Shown: one piece after another, positions 30,482-38,771 of the stretch | How the letters are laid out: each line of letters opens with the position of its first letter | How positions within the stretch are numbered: the stretch's first letter is position 1 | Assembly: GCF_001998865.1 (NCBI RefSeq) | Contig: NZ_CP019607.1 | Coordinates: forward strand, 124,001-188,000 | From: Tessaracoccus flavescens | Lineage (GTDB): Bacteria > Actinomycetota > Actinomycetes > Propionibacteriales > Propionibacteriaceae | Reading direction: 5' to 3' | Length of the DNA stretch: 64,000 bases | Program-made: the position numbers and the translations under genes | Notes under the pieces: model-generated | What the model was told of the DNA's origin: nothing | Seen by the model: only the letters and a program-made list of their open reading frames with translations | Database searches by the model: none

Positions 30482-31402
30482 CTACGCTCTCGACATCCCG
30501 GCAGGTTGCATGCCGTCGGCTACGCGCCCGCCCTCGATCCGCTCGACGACCGAGAGCAGCCGCGCCCGCAACGGTGCCGCCTTGGCGGCGAACCCGCGCT
30601 GAAGGGCCGCGTACTGCGCCCGCCCCTCAGCGGTCTCGACCCGGACGGGCTCAAGCCCCCAGTGGCGCATGTCGTAGGCCGAGGCGGCCATGTCGACCTC
30701 ACGGATCTCGCGCGCGAGCAGGAAGGTGTCGAACAGCAGCTCAGAGTCGACCGCAGGCAACAGCTTCCCCGCCCACTTGTACAGGTCCATGTTGACGTGC
30801 AGGCAGCCAGGCTGGTCCAGCTCGGCCTGGCGTTCCCTCGTCGGAGTGAGCAGGTTGAGCGGCTTGGCGGGCGGGGTGAAGAAGCGGAACGCGTCGAAGT
30901 GCGAGCAGCGGCAGCCGACCTCCTCGACGATCGCCGCGACCTTCTCGGGCGGGAACCGCAGCTTCAGGTATGGGTGCCTCGTCTCCCCCGGAGACAACCG
31001 GTAGACCATCGCCCACTCGTGCATGCCGAAACAGCCGAACCTCGGCGTCGCGGCCGAACTGGCAGCCAGGAGCCGTCCGGCCTCCCGCGCCGTCGCGCCC
31101 CGCTTGGCGAGGAAGGCCTCAACGTCCACCGTCATTCCACGCGCGACCCGCCGCTGGAAGGGCAGGGACGCCCGGCTCTCCGCGTCCTCGAGAACGATCC
31201 CGACCCCGGGATGCCACTGCTCGAGATGGCTCGGCCGAAGGTTGTAGTAGTGGAAAAGGAAGTCCTCGACCGGGTGCTTCTCGCCGCGGGCACGCCGCTC
31301 GATCACCCGAGCCAACTGTGGCGCCACCCGGGCGCGGTGGGCTTCGGCCCGCGACTCCCACTCGGACCGGGACAGCACCGTGCCGACGACCGTTGCGCTC
31401 AT
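30482..31402 (-). CDS. protein of the actinobacterial '3-methyladenine DNA glycosylase' annotation family
   Basis: The 306-aa protein starts MSATVVGTVLSRSEWESRAEAHRARV and contains EKHPVEDFLFHYYNLRPSHLEQWHPG, a conserved block in actinobacterial proteins commonly labelled 3-methyladenine DNA glycosylase. The block has many His/Trp residues and no recognisable helix-hairpin-helix, so the enzymatic label is weak. Its ATG overlaps the stop of the upstream protease gene (ATGA), so the two are coupled. Confidence 0.6.
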   Translation of the reverse strand: MSATVVGTVLSRSEWESRAEAHRARVAPQLARVIERRARGEKHPVEDFLFHYYNLRPSHLEQWHPGVGIVLEDAESRASLPFQRRVARGMTVDVEAFLAKRGATAREAGRLLAASSAATPRFGCFGMHEWAMVYRLSPGETRHPYLKLRFPPEKVAAIVEEVGCRCSHFDAFRFFTPPAKPLNLLTPTRERQAELDQPGCLHVNMDLYKWAGKLLPAVDSELLFDTFLLAREIREVDMAASAYDMRHWGLEPVRVETAEGRAQYAALQRGFAAKAAPLRARLLSVVERIEGGRVADGMQPAGMSRA

Positions 31403-32097
31403 CGCCCCTTCAGCGCGGCGCGGCGCTGCCTCCAGCCGGGCAGGTACTCGTCCATCCGGGCGGTGAAGCGCGGGCCGTGGCTGGCCTCCCAGAGGTGCAC
31501 CAGTTCGTGGACGAGGACGTACTCGAGGGACTCGACGGGCCATTCGGCCAGTGCGACGTTCAGCGTGATCGCGCCGCTGCGCGTGTTGCAGGTGCCCCAT
31601 CGCGACGTCATGCGGCGCAGCTTGAGGCTGGACGCTGACTTTCCGATGCGCGGCTCCCAGATCCGTTGCAGGGCGGGGAGAACGGAGTGCAGTTCGCGCC
31701 GGTACAGGTTGTCCAGCGCCCGCCTGAGCCCCTCGTCATCAGGGCCGGACAGAGCGATCTGCCCGCCCTGCACCCGCGCGGAAGCCCGGTCGCCCTCAGC
31801 GACCCGAAGCTCGCGCCATTCGCCCCAGAGTTTCGCGCGCCCGCCGTCGACGAGCGGCTCCACGAGCGGCGCCCGCATACGCACCTTCTGCTGGGCGGTG
31901 GCGATCCAGGCAAGGTTGTCGTCGATGAAGCGCCGCACCATCGACTCGTCGAGCTGGGCGGGGACCGAGGCCCTGAGCCGCCCATCCGGTGGAACGACCC
32001 GCAGCCGGAGCGACCGGATGGGCTTGTAGGTGACCTCGACCGCGTGCCCTGCATGACGCAGGACGTAGTCGTGAGGCCGGGTTCCCATGCGGGTCAT
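31399..32097 (-). CDS. YgjP/DUF45-type zinc metallopeptidase
   Basis: The 232-aa protein carries the zinc-binding signature EYVLVHELVHLWEASHG (HExxH plus a downstream His) and the preceding block MTSRWGTCNTRSGAITLN, both diagnostic of the YgjP family (DUF45). The family is common and its substrates are unknown. The ATG at 32097 is preceded by AGGTGG; 32088 is an alternative start. It forms a two-gene operon with the downstream glycosylase-like gene. Confidence 0.87.
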   Translation of the reverse strand: MTRMGTRPHDYVLRHAGHAVEVTYKPIRSLRLRVVPPDGRLRASVPAQLDESMVRRFIDDNLAWIATAQQKVRMRAPLVEPLVDGGRAKLWGEWRELRVAEGDRASARVQGGQIALSGPDDEGLRRALDNLYRRELHSVLPALQRIWEPRIGKSASSLKLRRMTSRWGTCNTRSGAITLNVALAEWPVESLEYVLVHELVHLWEASHGPRFTARMDEYLPGWRQRRAALKGR

Positions 32098-32212
32098 GGT
32101 AGACACCACCTGGGACGGTTTCACGTAGCCCCTTGTCAAGCGCCACTCAACCGGCACTTTGTGGAGATTTCCGACCCTGATGATGTGATTTTGGTGAACA
32201 AAGAGCAAACTA

Positions 32213-33463
32213 GTGCCTGTGCCCCCCGAACTGGTCGTGCTGTCCCTCGTAGTCGTCACCGCACTGCTCTTCGACTTCACCAATGGATTCCATGACACCG
32301 GAAACGCGATGGCCACTTCCATCGCCACCGGTGCTCTCAAACCAAAGGTCGCCGTGGCACTCTCGGCGATCCTCAACCTCGTCGGAGCGTTCCTCTCCGT
32401 AGAGGTCGCGCTCACTGTCACCAATGCCGTCGTGAACATTCAGGACGCGGACGGGGCACCACGTCCCGAGCTGATCGACGACGGTGGACAGGCGCTGCTG
32501 CTGATCGTGCTGGCCGGCCTGGTCGGCGCGATCCTCTGGAACCTCCTCACCTGGCTCTTCGGCCTTCCCTCGAGCTCCTCGCACGCCCTCTTCGGAGGCC
32601 TGATCGGCGCGACGATCGCCGGTCTCGGCCCCGCCGGGGTGAAGTGGGTCGGCGACGGGACCAAGCTCGACGGCGTCGTCGGGAAGGTGATCCTCCCCGC
32701 GCTCATGTCGCCGGCGATCGCCATCGCGGTCGCCGCCGTCGGCACCTGGCTGATCTACAAGATCACCAACAACGTCGCGGCCAAGTACCGCGACACGGGT
32801 TTCCGCTGGGGCCAGATCGGCTCGGCATCGCTCGTGTCGCTGGCCCACGGCACCAACGACGCCCAGAAGACGATGGGCGTGATCACCCTCGCCCTGATCG
32901 CCACCGGCTCCTGGACGGACCTGCACCAGGTGCCCTTCTGGGTGAAGCTGTGCTGCGCACTCGCGATCGCGCTCGGCACCTACATCGGCGGCTGGCGCAT
33001 CATCCGCACCCTCGGCAAGGGTCTCGTCGAGATCAGCGCCCCCCAGGGAATGGCGGCCGAGTCCTCCTCCGCCGCCGTGATCCTCGCCTCGTCGCACCTG
33101 GGCTTCGCCCTCTCGACGACCCACGTCGCCACGGGCTCGATCCTCGGCAGCGGCATCGGCAAGCGTGGCGCAAAGGTCAACTGGGGCGTCGCGGGCCGCA
33201 TGCTCATGGCCTGGGGAATCACGCTTCCCGCCGCGGGAGCGATGGGTGCGCTCACGTGGCTGATCGGGCATCTGGTCGGCGGCCTGCTCGGCCCGATCGT
33301 GATCTTCCTGATCCTGGTGGCGCTCTCCGCCTGGATGTACGTCCACTCCCGCCGCCAGCCGGTCGACCACAACAACGTCAATGACGAGTGGGTCGAGGGT
33401 GTCACCAACCGCATCCTTCCCGAGCCTGTCGAGGTCGGCGCAAAGGTCAGGAGCAAGCTATGA
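32213..33463 (+). CDS. pit: low-affinity inorganic phosphate transporter (PiT family)
   Basis: The 416-aa membrane protein has the two PiT signature repeats: DFTNGFHDTGNAMATSIATGAL at the N-terminus and SLAHGTNDAQKTMGVITLAL near residue 212, plus PSSSSHALFGGLIGA. It imports phosphate, often as a metal-phosphate complex, driven by protons or sodium. It starts at GTG (32213) with no strong ribosome-binding site. The stop overlaps the next small gene (ATGA). Confidence 0.94.
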   Translation: MPVPPELVVLSLVVVTALLFDFTNGFHDTGNAMATSIATGALKPKVAVALSAILNLVGAFLSVEVALTVTNAVVNIQDADGAPRPELIDDGGQALLLIVLAGLVGAILWNLLTWLFGLPSSSSHALFGGLIGATIAGLGPAGVKWVGDGTKLDGVVGKVILPALMSPAIAIAVAAVGTWLIYKITNNVAAKYRDTGFRWGQIGSASLVSLAHGTNDAQKTMGVITLALIATGSWTDLHQVPFWVKLCCALAIALGTYIGGWRIIRTLGKGLVEISAPQGMAAESSSAAVILASSHLGFALSTTHVATGSILGSGIGKRGAKVNWGVAGRMLMAWGITLPAAGAMGALTWLIGHLVGGLLGPIVIFLILVALSAWMYVHSRRQPVDHNNVNDEWVEGVTNRILPEPVEVGAKVRSKL

Positions 33464-33756
33464 ACAACCTCTGGCTCGCCCTCGAGGGCGCTTGGCACGT
33501 CCTCCTCGCGGGGCTGCTGCTCGGCGCCGGCCTGCCCGCCGTCTTCGCGCTCGGTGTCCGGGCCCTGTCCTACGGGGTCGGCGCGGACATCGACGCGACG
33601 GACCACACGCCCCACCCCATCGCGAAGGTGATCGCCTACTTCTGCTTCGGCATCGTGCTGCTCGCCATCGCGATCGGCATCGCCACCATCGTGGCGAGCG
33701 GATTCGGCATGGAACTCGTGTTCCGCGGAGGACTTCCCGCGTTCGTCCCCAAGTGA
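33460..33756 (+). CDS. small two-helix membrane protein coupled to the phosphate transporter
   Basis: The 98-aa protein has two transmembrane helices (WHVLLAGLLLGAGLPAVFALGV and IAYFCFGIVLLAIAIGIATIVAS) joined by a polar loop containing DIDATDHTPHP. Its ATG overlaps the transporter stop, so the two are made together and may act together. Similar small proteins often follow PiT genes in actinobacteria; no function is known. Confidence 0.75.
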   Translation: MNNLWLALEGAWHVLLAGLLLGAGLPAVFALGVRALSYGVGADIDATDHTPHPIAKVIAYFCFGIVLLAIAIGIATIVASGFGMELVFRGGLPAFVPK

Positions 33757-34641
33757 TCAGCTGAGCGCCACGCGCAGCAACGCCGAGGCGGCGGGTGACG
33801 GCCTACGCCCACGCCAGACTGCACGCAACTGACGCTCGAGGCCCACCCCGTTCACAGTGACGGCGACCAGGTCGCCGCGCACGAGCGACGACGCGACCGC
33901 GAGTTCACTGATCACCGCCGGATCCGATCCGGCTAGGGCACCTGCCCGAACCGAGGCGTTCGAGCCCAGCTCGAGCGCTGGACGGGCAGGGCTCAGGGCC
34001 GCCAATGCGGCATCGAGCGTGGAGCGCGTCCCCGATCCCGACTCCCTCATGATCAGCGGTGTGGCCGCGAGCGTCTCCGCATCGACGACGCCGCTCTCGG
34101 CCCATGGATGCCCGGGTGCGACCACGACGACCAGCCGGTCGACGGCCACGACCCGGGACTGCAGACCCCGCCTCACCGCCGGCGTCTCGACGAACCCCAG
34201 CTCGGCACGGCCGCTGGCCACCTCGTCGAAGACCTCCTCCGAGTTGCGCACCTTCAGCCTCACCTCGAGCCCTGGGTGCTCACGCCGCGCCGTGGCCAGC
34301 CAGGCGGGCAGCAGGTGCTCGGCGAGGGTCATCGAGGCGGCCACCTCCAGGTGGGTGCGAAGCTCGGCGTTCAGCCTCGACGCCTCCCCCAGCAGCCGCT
34401 CCGCCGCGGCGAGGGTCTCCCGCGCCCGCTCCACGATGGGGCCCGCCTCGTCGGTGAGGCGCGCGCCACGGGGATGCCGGATCAGCAGCTGCACGCCGAG
34501 CCCCGCCTCGAGTGCTGAGAGGGCTCGCGACGCGTTGGGTTGCGCCATGCCGACCGAGCGTGCCGCGGCGCCGATCCCGCCCTGATCGGCGACGGCGACC
34601 AGCAGCTCGAGGTTGTCGAGGGAAAGCCATGCCCTGTGCAT
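33757..34641 (-). CDS. LysR family transcriptional regulator
   Basis: The 294-aa protein has the N-terminal winged helix (LELLVAVADQGGIGAAARSVGMAQPNASRALSALEAGLGVQLL) and a periplasmic-binding-like effector domain. It is divergent from a YeiH-type transporter, the usual partner of this regulator subgroup, and is inferred to control it. The start codon lies inside a palindrome that is the likely operator. Confidence 0.92.
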   Translation of the reverse strand: MHRAWLSLDNLELLVAVADQGGIGAAARSVGMAQPNASRALSALEAGLGVQLLIRHPRGARLTDEAGPIVERARETLAAAERLLGEASRLNAELRTHLEVAASMTLAEHLLPAWLATARREHPGLEVRLKVRNSEEVFDEVASGRAELGFVETPAVRRGLQSRVVAVDRLVVVVAPGHPWAESGVVDAETLAATPLIMRESGSGTRSTLDAALAALSPARPALELGSNASVRAGALAGSDPAVISELAVASSLVRGDLVAVTVNGVGLERQLRAVWRGRRPSPAASALLRVALS

Positions 34642-34656
34642 ATCGAGATGATATGC
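34638..34656. promoter_or_regulatory. LysR-type operator palindrome
   Basis: GCATATC (34638-34644), a 5-bp spacer GAGAT and GATATGC (34650-34656) form a perfect 7-bp inverted repeat containing the T-N11-A motif of LysR regulators. The left arm covers the start codon of the LysR gene, which suggests autorepression; the divergent yeiH-like gene starts 57 bp away. Confidence 0.65.
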
Positions 34657-34712
34657 CCGGATGCGGGACTGACGTCTACCGACGGGCCGGTCACTGGGGT
34701 TGGGTTGAGGCC

Positions 34713-35690
34713 ATGACCACCGAAACGCTGCAGCGAACCACCTCCATCGCGCCCGGGCTCGCGCTCACCGCCCTCGCCGTGGCCGTCTCGTGTGGGGTCA
34801 GCCGGGTGGGAGTCAGCGCGTTGCTCGTGGCCATCGTGCTCGGCGTGGCGGCCGGGAACCTGTTCCGGCTGCCCGCCTCCATCGAGCCGGGGCTCGCGTT
34901 CGCCTCGAAACGACTCCTGCGGGCCGGCATCGTCGTCCTCGGGTTGCAACTGACGCTCGGGGATATCTGGGCGCTCGGCCCGGGGATGATCGGCGTCGTG
35001 GTGGCGGTGGTGTGCGTCGGCATCTCCTCGACCCTGTGGCTTGGCCGCAGGATGGGCGTGCCGCGCGACCAGCGCCTGCTGATCGCCTGCGGGTTCTCGA
35101 TCTGCGGGGCGGCGGCGGTGGCAGCGGTCGACGGGGTGATCGACGCCGAGGACGACGAGGTGGTCAGCGCCGTGGGTCTCGTGGTCGCCTTCGGAACCGG
35201 GATGATCGGCCTCGTGCCCGCGGTGGCCGCGCTGCTCCAACTCTCCCCCGCGACCGCAGGGCTGTGGGCAGGGGCGTCAATCCACGAGGTGGCCCAGGTG
35301 GTGGCGGTCGGCGGTTCGCTCGGGGCGGCCGCCCTCTCGGCCGCGGTGGTGGTGAAGCTCGCCCGCGTCCTGTTGCTTGCGCCCGTGATGGCGATCGTGT
35401 CGCTGCAGAGGCGACGTTCGGGCGGATCCCGTCCGGCGCTGGTTCCGCTCTTCGTGCTGGGCTTTCTGGCGATGGTCGCTCTGCGCTCGACCGGCGTGGT
35501 CCCCGACGGCGCGGCCGCGGCGGCGTCGACCGTCCAGACCGTGCTGCTGGCGGCAGCGATGTTCGCGCTCGGCACCGGCGCCCGGCTCAGCGCTTTCCGC
35601 AGGCTCGGCGCACGTCCGGTCGCGCTCGCTACCGCGTCGACTCTCGTCGTCGGCGGCGTCGCGCTCGGCGGAACGCTGCTAGTGGCCTGA
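34713..35690 (+). CDS. YeiH family putative sulfate exporter
   Basis: The 325-aa protein has about ten transmembrane helices and the conserved LLIACGFSICGAAAVAAVDG block of the PF03601 (Cons_hypoth698) family, along with GASIHEVAQVVAVG. Family members have been linked to sulfonate or sulfate efflux, but direct evidence is thin. It is divergent from a LysR regulator. Its last 12 bp overlap a convergent antiporter remnant. Confidence 0.87.
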   Translation: MTTETLQRTTSIAPGLALTALAVAVSCGVSRVGVSALLVAIVLGVAAGNLFRLPASIEPGLAFASKRLLRAGIVVLGLQLTLGDIWALGPGMIGVVVAVVCVGISSTLWLGRRMGVPRDQRLLIACGFSICGAAAVAAVDGVIDAEDDEVVSAVGLVVAFGTGMIGLVPAVAALLQLSPATAGLWAGASIHEVAQVVAVGGSLGAAALSAAVVVKLARVLLLAPVMAIVSLQRRRSGGSRPALVPLFVLGFLAMVALRSTGVVPDGAAAAASTVQTVLLAAAMFALGTGARLSAFRRLGARPVALATASTLVVGGVALGGTLLVA

Positions 35691-35984
35691 CCCCGGTTCG
35701 AAGCGGGCCGCGCTGATGTCGAGCAGGTGCTGGGCCCGGTTGATGGTGGCCGACCGGTAGGCACCCGAGGCGCGTGCGTCGAGGAGGGCGGCCTGCTCGG
35801 CATCGACGAGAATGCGCTGCAGCTCCAACTGCTGCTGGAGTTTCAGCGGAGCCGCGTCGAGCCCCCGTTTATCCTCCTCGGAGGTGCGCCTCCTGCTGAC
35901 CTGGCGGGCCGCCTCGAGGATCTCCGGGGCGAAGTCCGAGCCATCCGGGCGCCTGTTGAGGAGTGATTCACATGCGTTTCGCAC
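35679..35984 (-). pseudogene. C-terminal remnant of a CPA1-type Na+/H+ antiporter
   Basis: The 101-codon frame contains LKLQQQLELQRILVDAEQAALLDARASGAYRSATINRAQHLLD, which resembles the cytoplasmic C-terminal tail of NhaP-type antiporters (the LRAERAALL...RxxGxYSSxxLxxAQ pattern). The membrane part is absent: upstream lies an unrelated plus-strand DUF2892 gene. It has no recognisable start and is best read as a deletion remnant. Confidence 0.6.
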
Positions 35985-36205
35985 AGTTCATGGCATCAGG
36001 GGCGGGCCGAGGCCTCCGCGTCGCGGCCGGCATCATCGCCATCGTGGCGGGGATCGCCGTGCTCGCGATGAAGGGATCGGTGATCCTCGGCGTCGTTCTG
36101 CTCGCCGTCGGCGCCTTCTTCGCGGTCGTGGGGTCGATCAATGTCTGCCCGCTCACCCCGATCTTCGGTGGCCCGTTCAACGGCAGGAGGGTCAACCCCA
36201 GCTGA
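35972..36205 (+). CDS. DUF2892 (YgaP-like) membrane protein
   Basis: The 77-aa protein has two hydrophobic helices (VAAGIIAIVAGIAVLAM and VILGVVLLAVGAFFAVVGSI) followed by the conserved CPLTPIFG motif of DUF2892, the membrane part of YgaP-type rhodaneses. The ATG at 35972 is chosen because GAGGAG lies 9 bp upstream. DUF2892 proteins often accompany sulfur-transfer genes, and such an operon lies 2.4 kb downstream. Confidence 0.82.
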   Translation: MRFAQFMASGAGRGLRVAAGIIAIVAGIAVLAMKGSVILGVVLLAVGAFFAVVGSINVCPLTPIFGGPFNGRRVNPS

Positions 36206-36276
36206 CCCTCCCCCGTCGGGTGCGCGGCTCAGGAGATGAGCTTGAGGGCGATCTCCCCGAGCTGCGCGCCTCCCAC

Positions 36277-36921
36277 TCAGTAGGCGACGCTGAAGCGCTC
36301 GCGACGGTGTGCGGGCTTCTCGATCTCGTCGACGAAGGCCTGGGCGAAGTCGGCGCCCGAGATGTCGGAGGTGCCCGCGGCGTCCGACATCAACACATCG
36401 CCTCCGATGCGGAACTGCCCGGTGTGGCGGCCCGGGTTGAAGCCACCGAAGTTGGCCGCGGGGCTGAGGTAGAACCAGTCCAGCGACTCGTCTGAGGCGC
36501 GCAGGTCCTCGAGGATGTCGGCCATCTCTCCCGACTCGGCCTTTACGGCCTCCGGGAACCCGGGCGTGGACGACAGCGTCGGGCCGTCCTCCTCGACCAG
36601 CAGCGATCCGGCTCCCCCGACGACGCCGAGCCGCTTGCCCGCGCTCTTGACCTCGTCGGCGAGACCGGCGACGACCCCACGGAGGTTCCCCTCGAGCGAC
36701 CCGCGCGGCGAGAGCGCCTCGACGACCACGTCGGAGTTCGCGACCGCGTCGGCGAGCAGGCCGGCGTCGGTCACGTCACCCGTCACATAGGCGACCCCCT
36801 CGATCTTCTGCTCGGGCTCCTTGCGGGCGATCACCGTCACCTCGTTGCCGCGCGCGGCGGCCTCGCGCGCGATGTTCGAGCCTGCGTAGCCGGTGCCGCC
36901 GATCACTGTGATGCGTGCCAT
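36277..36921 (-). CDS. NAD(P)H-binding SDR-like protein
   Basis: The 214-aa protein starts MARITVIGGTGYAGSNIAREAAARGNEVTVIAR, a Rossmann fold of the atypical short-chain reductase (NmrA/YwnB-like) group, and keeps a YLSPAANFG block near residue 150. The start at 36921 is chosen because GGAAGG lies 9 bp upstream. It is divergent from an HxlR regulator, a frequent pairing with redox-responsive control. Confidence 0.85.
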   Translation of the reverse strand: MARITVIGGTGYAGSNIAREAAARGNEVTVIARKEPEQKIEGVAYVTGDVTDAGLLADAVANSDVVVEALSPRGSLEGNLRGVVAGLADEVKSAGKRLGVVGGAGSLLVEEDGPTLSSTPGFPEAVKAESGEMADILEDLRASDESLDWFYLSPAANFGGFNPGRHTGQFRIGGDVLMSDAAGTSDISGADFAQAFVDEIEKPAHRRERFSVAY

Positions 36922-36973
36922 GTTGTCCATCCTTCCGGGCTTCCTGCGAAGCCATCATCACTTACCATAGGAG

Positions 36974-37001
36974 AGTAGGCACCCTTTTAGAAGTACGCAC
37001 C
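36974..37001. promoter_or_regulatory. direct repeat in the HxlR / SDR divergent promoter
   Basis: AGTAGGCACC (36974-36983) is repeated as AGTACGCACC (36992-37001), 9 of 10 identical with an 18-bp period, in the 120-bp region between the divergent genes. It is a plausible binding site for the adjacent HxlR regulator; HxlR proteins often bind repeats around such promoters. Confidence 0.45.
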
Positions 37002-37043
37002 GCAAAGTGCCTGACTCCCCGTCCGGTGCCTGAGGAGGATCAC

Positions 37044-37406
37044 ATGCCCTGGGACCCCTACGACCGCAACTGCCCGAGCAGGAGGCTGCTCGACCGGATC
37101 GGTGACCGCTGGACCGTGCTGATCGTGGGCATCCTCGCCGAGGAGGGGCCGATCCGTTTCGGCGAGCTGGCCCGGCGCGTCGACGGCATCTCGCAGAAGA
37201 TGCTGACCCAGACGCTGCGCAACCTCGAGCGGGACGGGTTGGTGCGGCGAACCCTCTATCCGCAGGTCCCGCGACGGGTCGAGTACGAACTGACCGACTC
37301 GGGCACCTCGCTGCGTGGCCCGCTACGCGCCCTCGAGGAATGGGCGGTCGAGCACATGGGCCCCGTCTCAGCTGCGCAGGCGGCCTACGACGAGGCTTCA
37401 GCATGA
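37044..37406 (+). CDS. HxlR family transcriptional regulator
   Basis: The 120-aa winged-helix protein contains CPSRRLLDRIGDRWTVLIVGIL, with the Cys at residue 9 that acts as a redox or electrophile sensor in several HxlR proteins, and the family block RRVDGISQKMLTQTLRNLERDGLV. GGAGGATCAC precedes the ATG. It probably represses the divergent SDR-like gene. The stop overlaps the next gene (ATGA). Confidence 0.9.
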   Translation: MPWDPYDRNCPSRRLLDRIGDRWTVLIVGILAEEGPIRFGELARRVDGISQKMLTQTLRNLERDGLVRRTLYPQVPRRVEYELTDSGTSLRGPLRALEEWAVEHMGPVSAAQAAYDEASA

Positions 37407-37801
37407 GGTTCATCCATCCGGCGTCCGTGCTGAACCCGAAGCAGGCCGACAAGTTCTTCGCCGACGAGGCTTCCTCCGCCGGATGCCCGGGGGACGACGG
37501 GCCGACTCGATGTTCGTCGCGCACCTCGACGATCTGCCGGCTCTGGTGGGTCGACGGCACGTGTCGCGCGGTGCGCAACCATCCGCAGTCCGCGCTGGGC
37601 GCCATCGACGAGGCGGGGCTGGACGAGTTCATCGACACCCTTGCCCCGAGAATCGCCGAACTCGGCGTCGCCTCCGTGACCACCGACGTCACCCTGGACG
37701 AGAAGCGCCGCTGGGGGCTCGTGGAGGTCGGCTCGGGCAGTGTGGGCGAACTGCCTGCAGGGCTCGGCGTGGACGACCTCTTCCCGGACACCGATGGGTG
37801 A
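37403..37801 (+). CDS. hypothetical protein
   Basis: The 132-aa frame starts in an ATGA overlap with the HxlR gene and ends in an 8-bp overlap with the DUF2332-like gene, so it is probably part of that operon. It has four Cys in the first half (GCPGDDG, RCSSRTSTICRLWWVDGTC) but no recognised domain. The overlaps support coding; nothing supports a function. Confidence 0.5.
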   Translation: MRFIHPASVLNPKQADKFFADEASSAGCPGDDGPTRCSSRTSTICRLWWVDGTCRAVRNHPQSALGAIDEAGLDEFIDTLAPRIAELGVASVTTDVTLDEKRRWGLVEVGSGSVGELPAGLGVDDLFPDTDG

Positions 37802-38504
37802 CCAGGCCTGCAGGGCGACGGTGCTGGCCCCGCTGATCGCCGAGGCAGCGGCCCGGATGGCAACGACACGGATCGCCCTGATCGACCTCGGCCGACCGGC
37901 CGGGCTCAACCTGGTCGTCGACCGCGCCCGCGTGCTCTACTCACCCGGCCCCCAACTGGGCCCTGTCGATTCGACGGTCTGCGCCGAGGCGAGGGTGGTC
38001 CGCGGCGCGGCACCCCCCGCAGCCGAGGTGCCGCGGGTCGTCGAACGACTGCTTCTCGCACGATCCCCGCTCTCCGTGGACCAACGCGACGTCCTCCGCC
38101 GGGCCTCACCCCCTGAGCTCCGCGATGAGGTGGACCGGCAACTCGACATGTTGACCTCCCTGCCGGTGCACCGTGTCGCGGGCGACCCCGTGGCCAACCT
38201 TCCTGCGGCGATCGCGTCGGTCAGGGCCGATGTGACTCCCATGGTGATGACGACCTGGACGGTGGCGCGGCTGAGCCGTCCGAGACGGGCCGAGCTGCTC
38301 TCCGCCGTCACCGGCGCGGGCCGACCGGTGGCCTGGGTCTCGGCCGAGGGCGTGGGCGTGGCGCCGTCGATCCCCACCTATGGTGACCGGCCCGCCTCCG
38401 GACACAGCATCCTGGGAATCCTCACGACGGGAGAGGACAGCACGACCGCGACCGCGGTCGGGCGATGCTGGAGCCGCGGGGCCATACTGTCGTGGCTCGG
38501 GTGA
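37794..38504 (+). CDS. DUF2332 family protein, N-terminally short
   Basis: The 236-aa product contains RIALIDLGRPAGLNLVVDRARVLYSPG, corresponding to the conserved (A)LIEVGASAGLNLLxDR block of DUF2332, and the start segment CRATVLAPLIAEAA corresponds to the RCAxLLPxLA region just before it. Family members are usually about 330-350 residues, so roughly 100 N-terminal residues are missing and the gene is probably degraded. Function is unknown. Confidence 0.6.
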   Translation: MGDQACRATVLAPLIAEAAARMATTRIALIDLGRPAGLNLVVDRARVLYSPGPQLGPVDSTVCAEARVVRGAAPPAAEVPRVVERLLLARSPLSVDQRDVLRRASPPELRDEVDRQLDMLTSLPVHRVAGDPVANLPAAIASVRADVTPMVMTTWTVARLSRPRRAELLSAVTGAGRPVAWVSAEGVGVAPSIPTYGDRPASGHSILGILTTGEDSTTATAVGRCWSRGAILSWLG

Positions 38505-38525
38505 GGAGAGACCGATGAACATGCG

Positions 38526-38562
38526 CGCAGCCACGTGCGACGCGAGTCGGGACGTGGCTGCG
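38526..38562. terminator. bidirectional hairpin terminator
   Basis: A perfect 11-bp stem, CGCAGCCACGT (38526-38536) with ACGTGGCTGCG (38552-38562), lies between the convergent DUF2332-like gene and the small zinc-ribbon gene. There is no T-run, so it may act as a hairpin or Rho-assisted terminator. Confidence 0.55.
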
Positions 38563-38576
38563 GCGTAGGGGGATGG

Positions 38577-38741
38577 TCAGCGGCCGATCAGCTTCGAGAA
38601 GAAGCCTCCGGTCGCTGCGGTCTTCTCGTGACCCCCGCACCACTGGGCCGCGGGGACGGTGCGCTTGACGTCTGCGATGTGCTGGCCGCATCCGGCCCAG
38701 GTGGTCTTTCCGCACTGCTTGCAGGCGACGGGTCGACACAT
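38577..38741 (-). CDS. small zinc-ribbon-like protein
   Basis: This 54-aa protein starts MCRPVACKQCGKTTWAGCGQH and has a CxxC pair (CKQC), a further Cys (AGC) and an isolated WCGGH near residue 35, enough for one zinc site. GGAGAAACC precedes the ATG. Small proteins with CKTCGKTTWAGCG are widespread in actinobacteria with no assigned function. It is the last gene of the sulfur operon, 30 bp after the CsoR-family gene. Confidence 0.75.
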   Translation of the reverse strand: MCRPVACKQCGKTTWAGCGQHIADVKRTVPAAQWCGGHEKTAATGGFFSKLIGR

Positions 38742-38771
38742 GATGGTTTCTCCTTGGTTGGGTTCGTGTGA

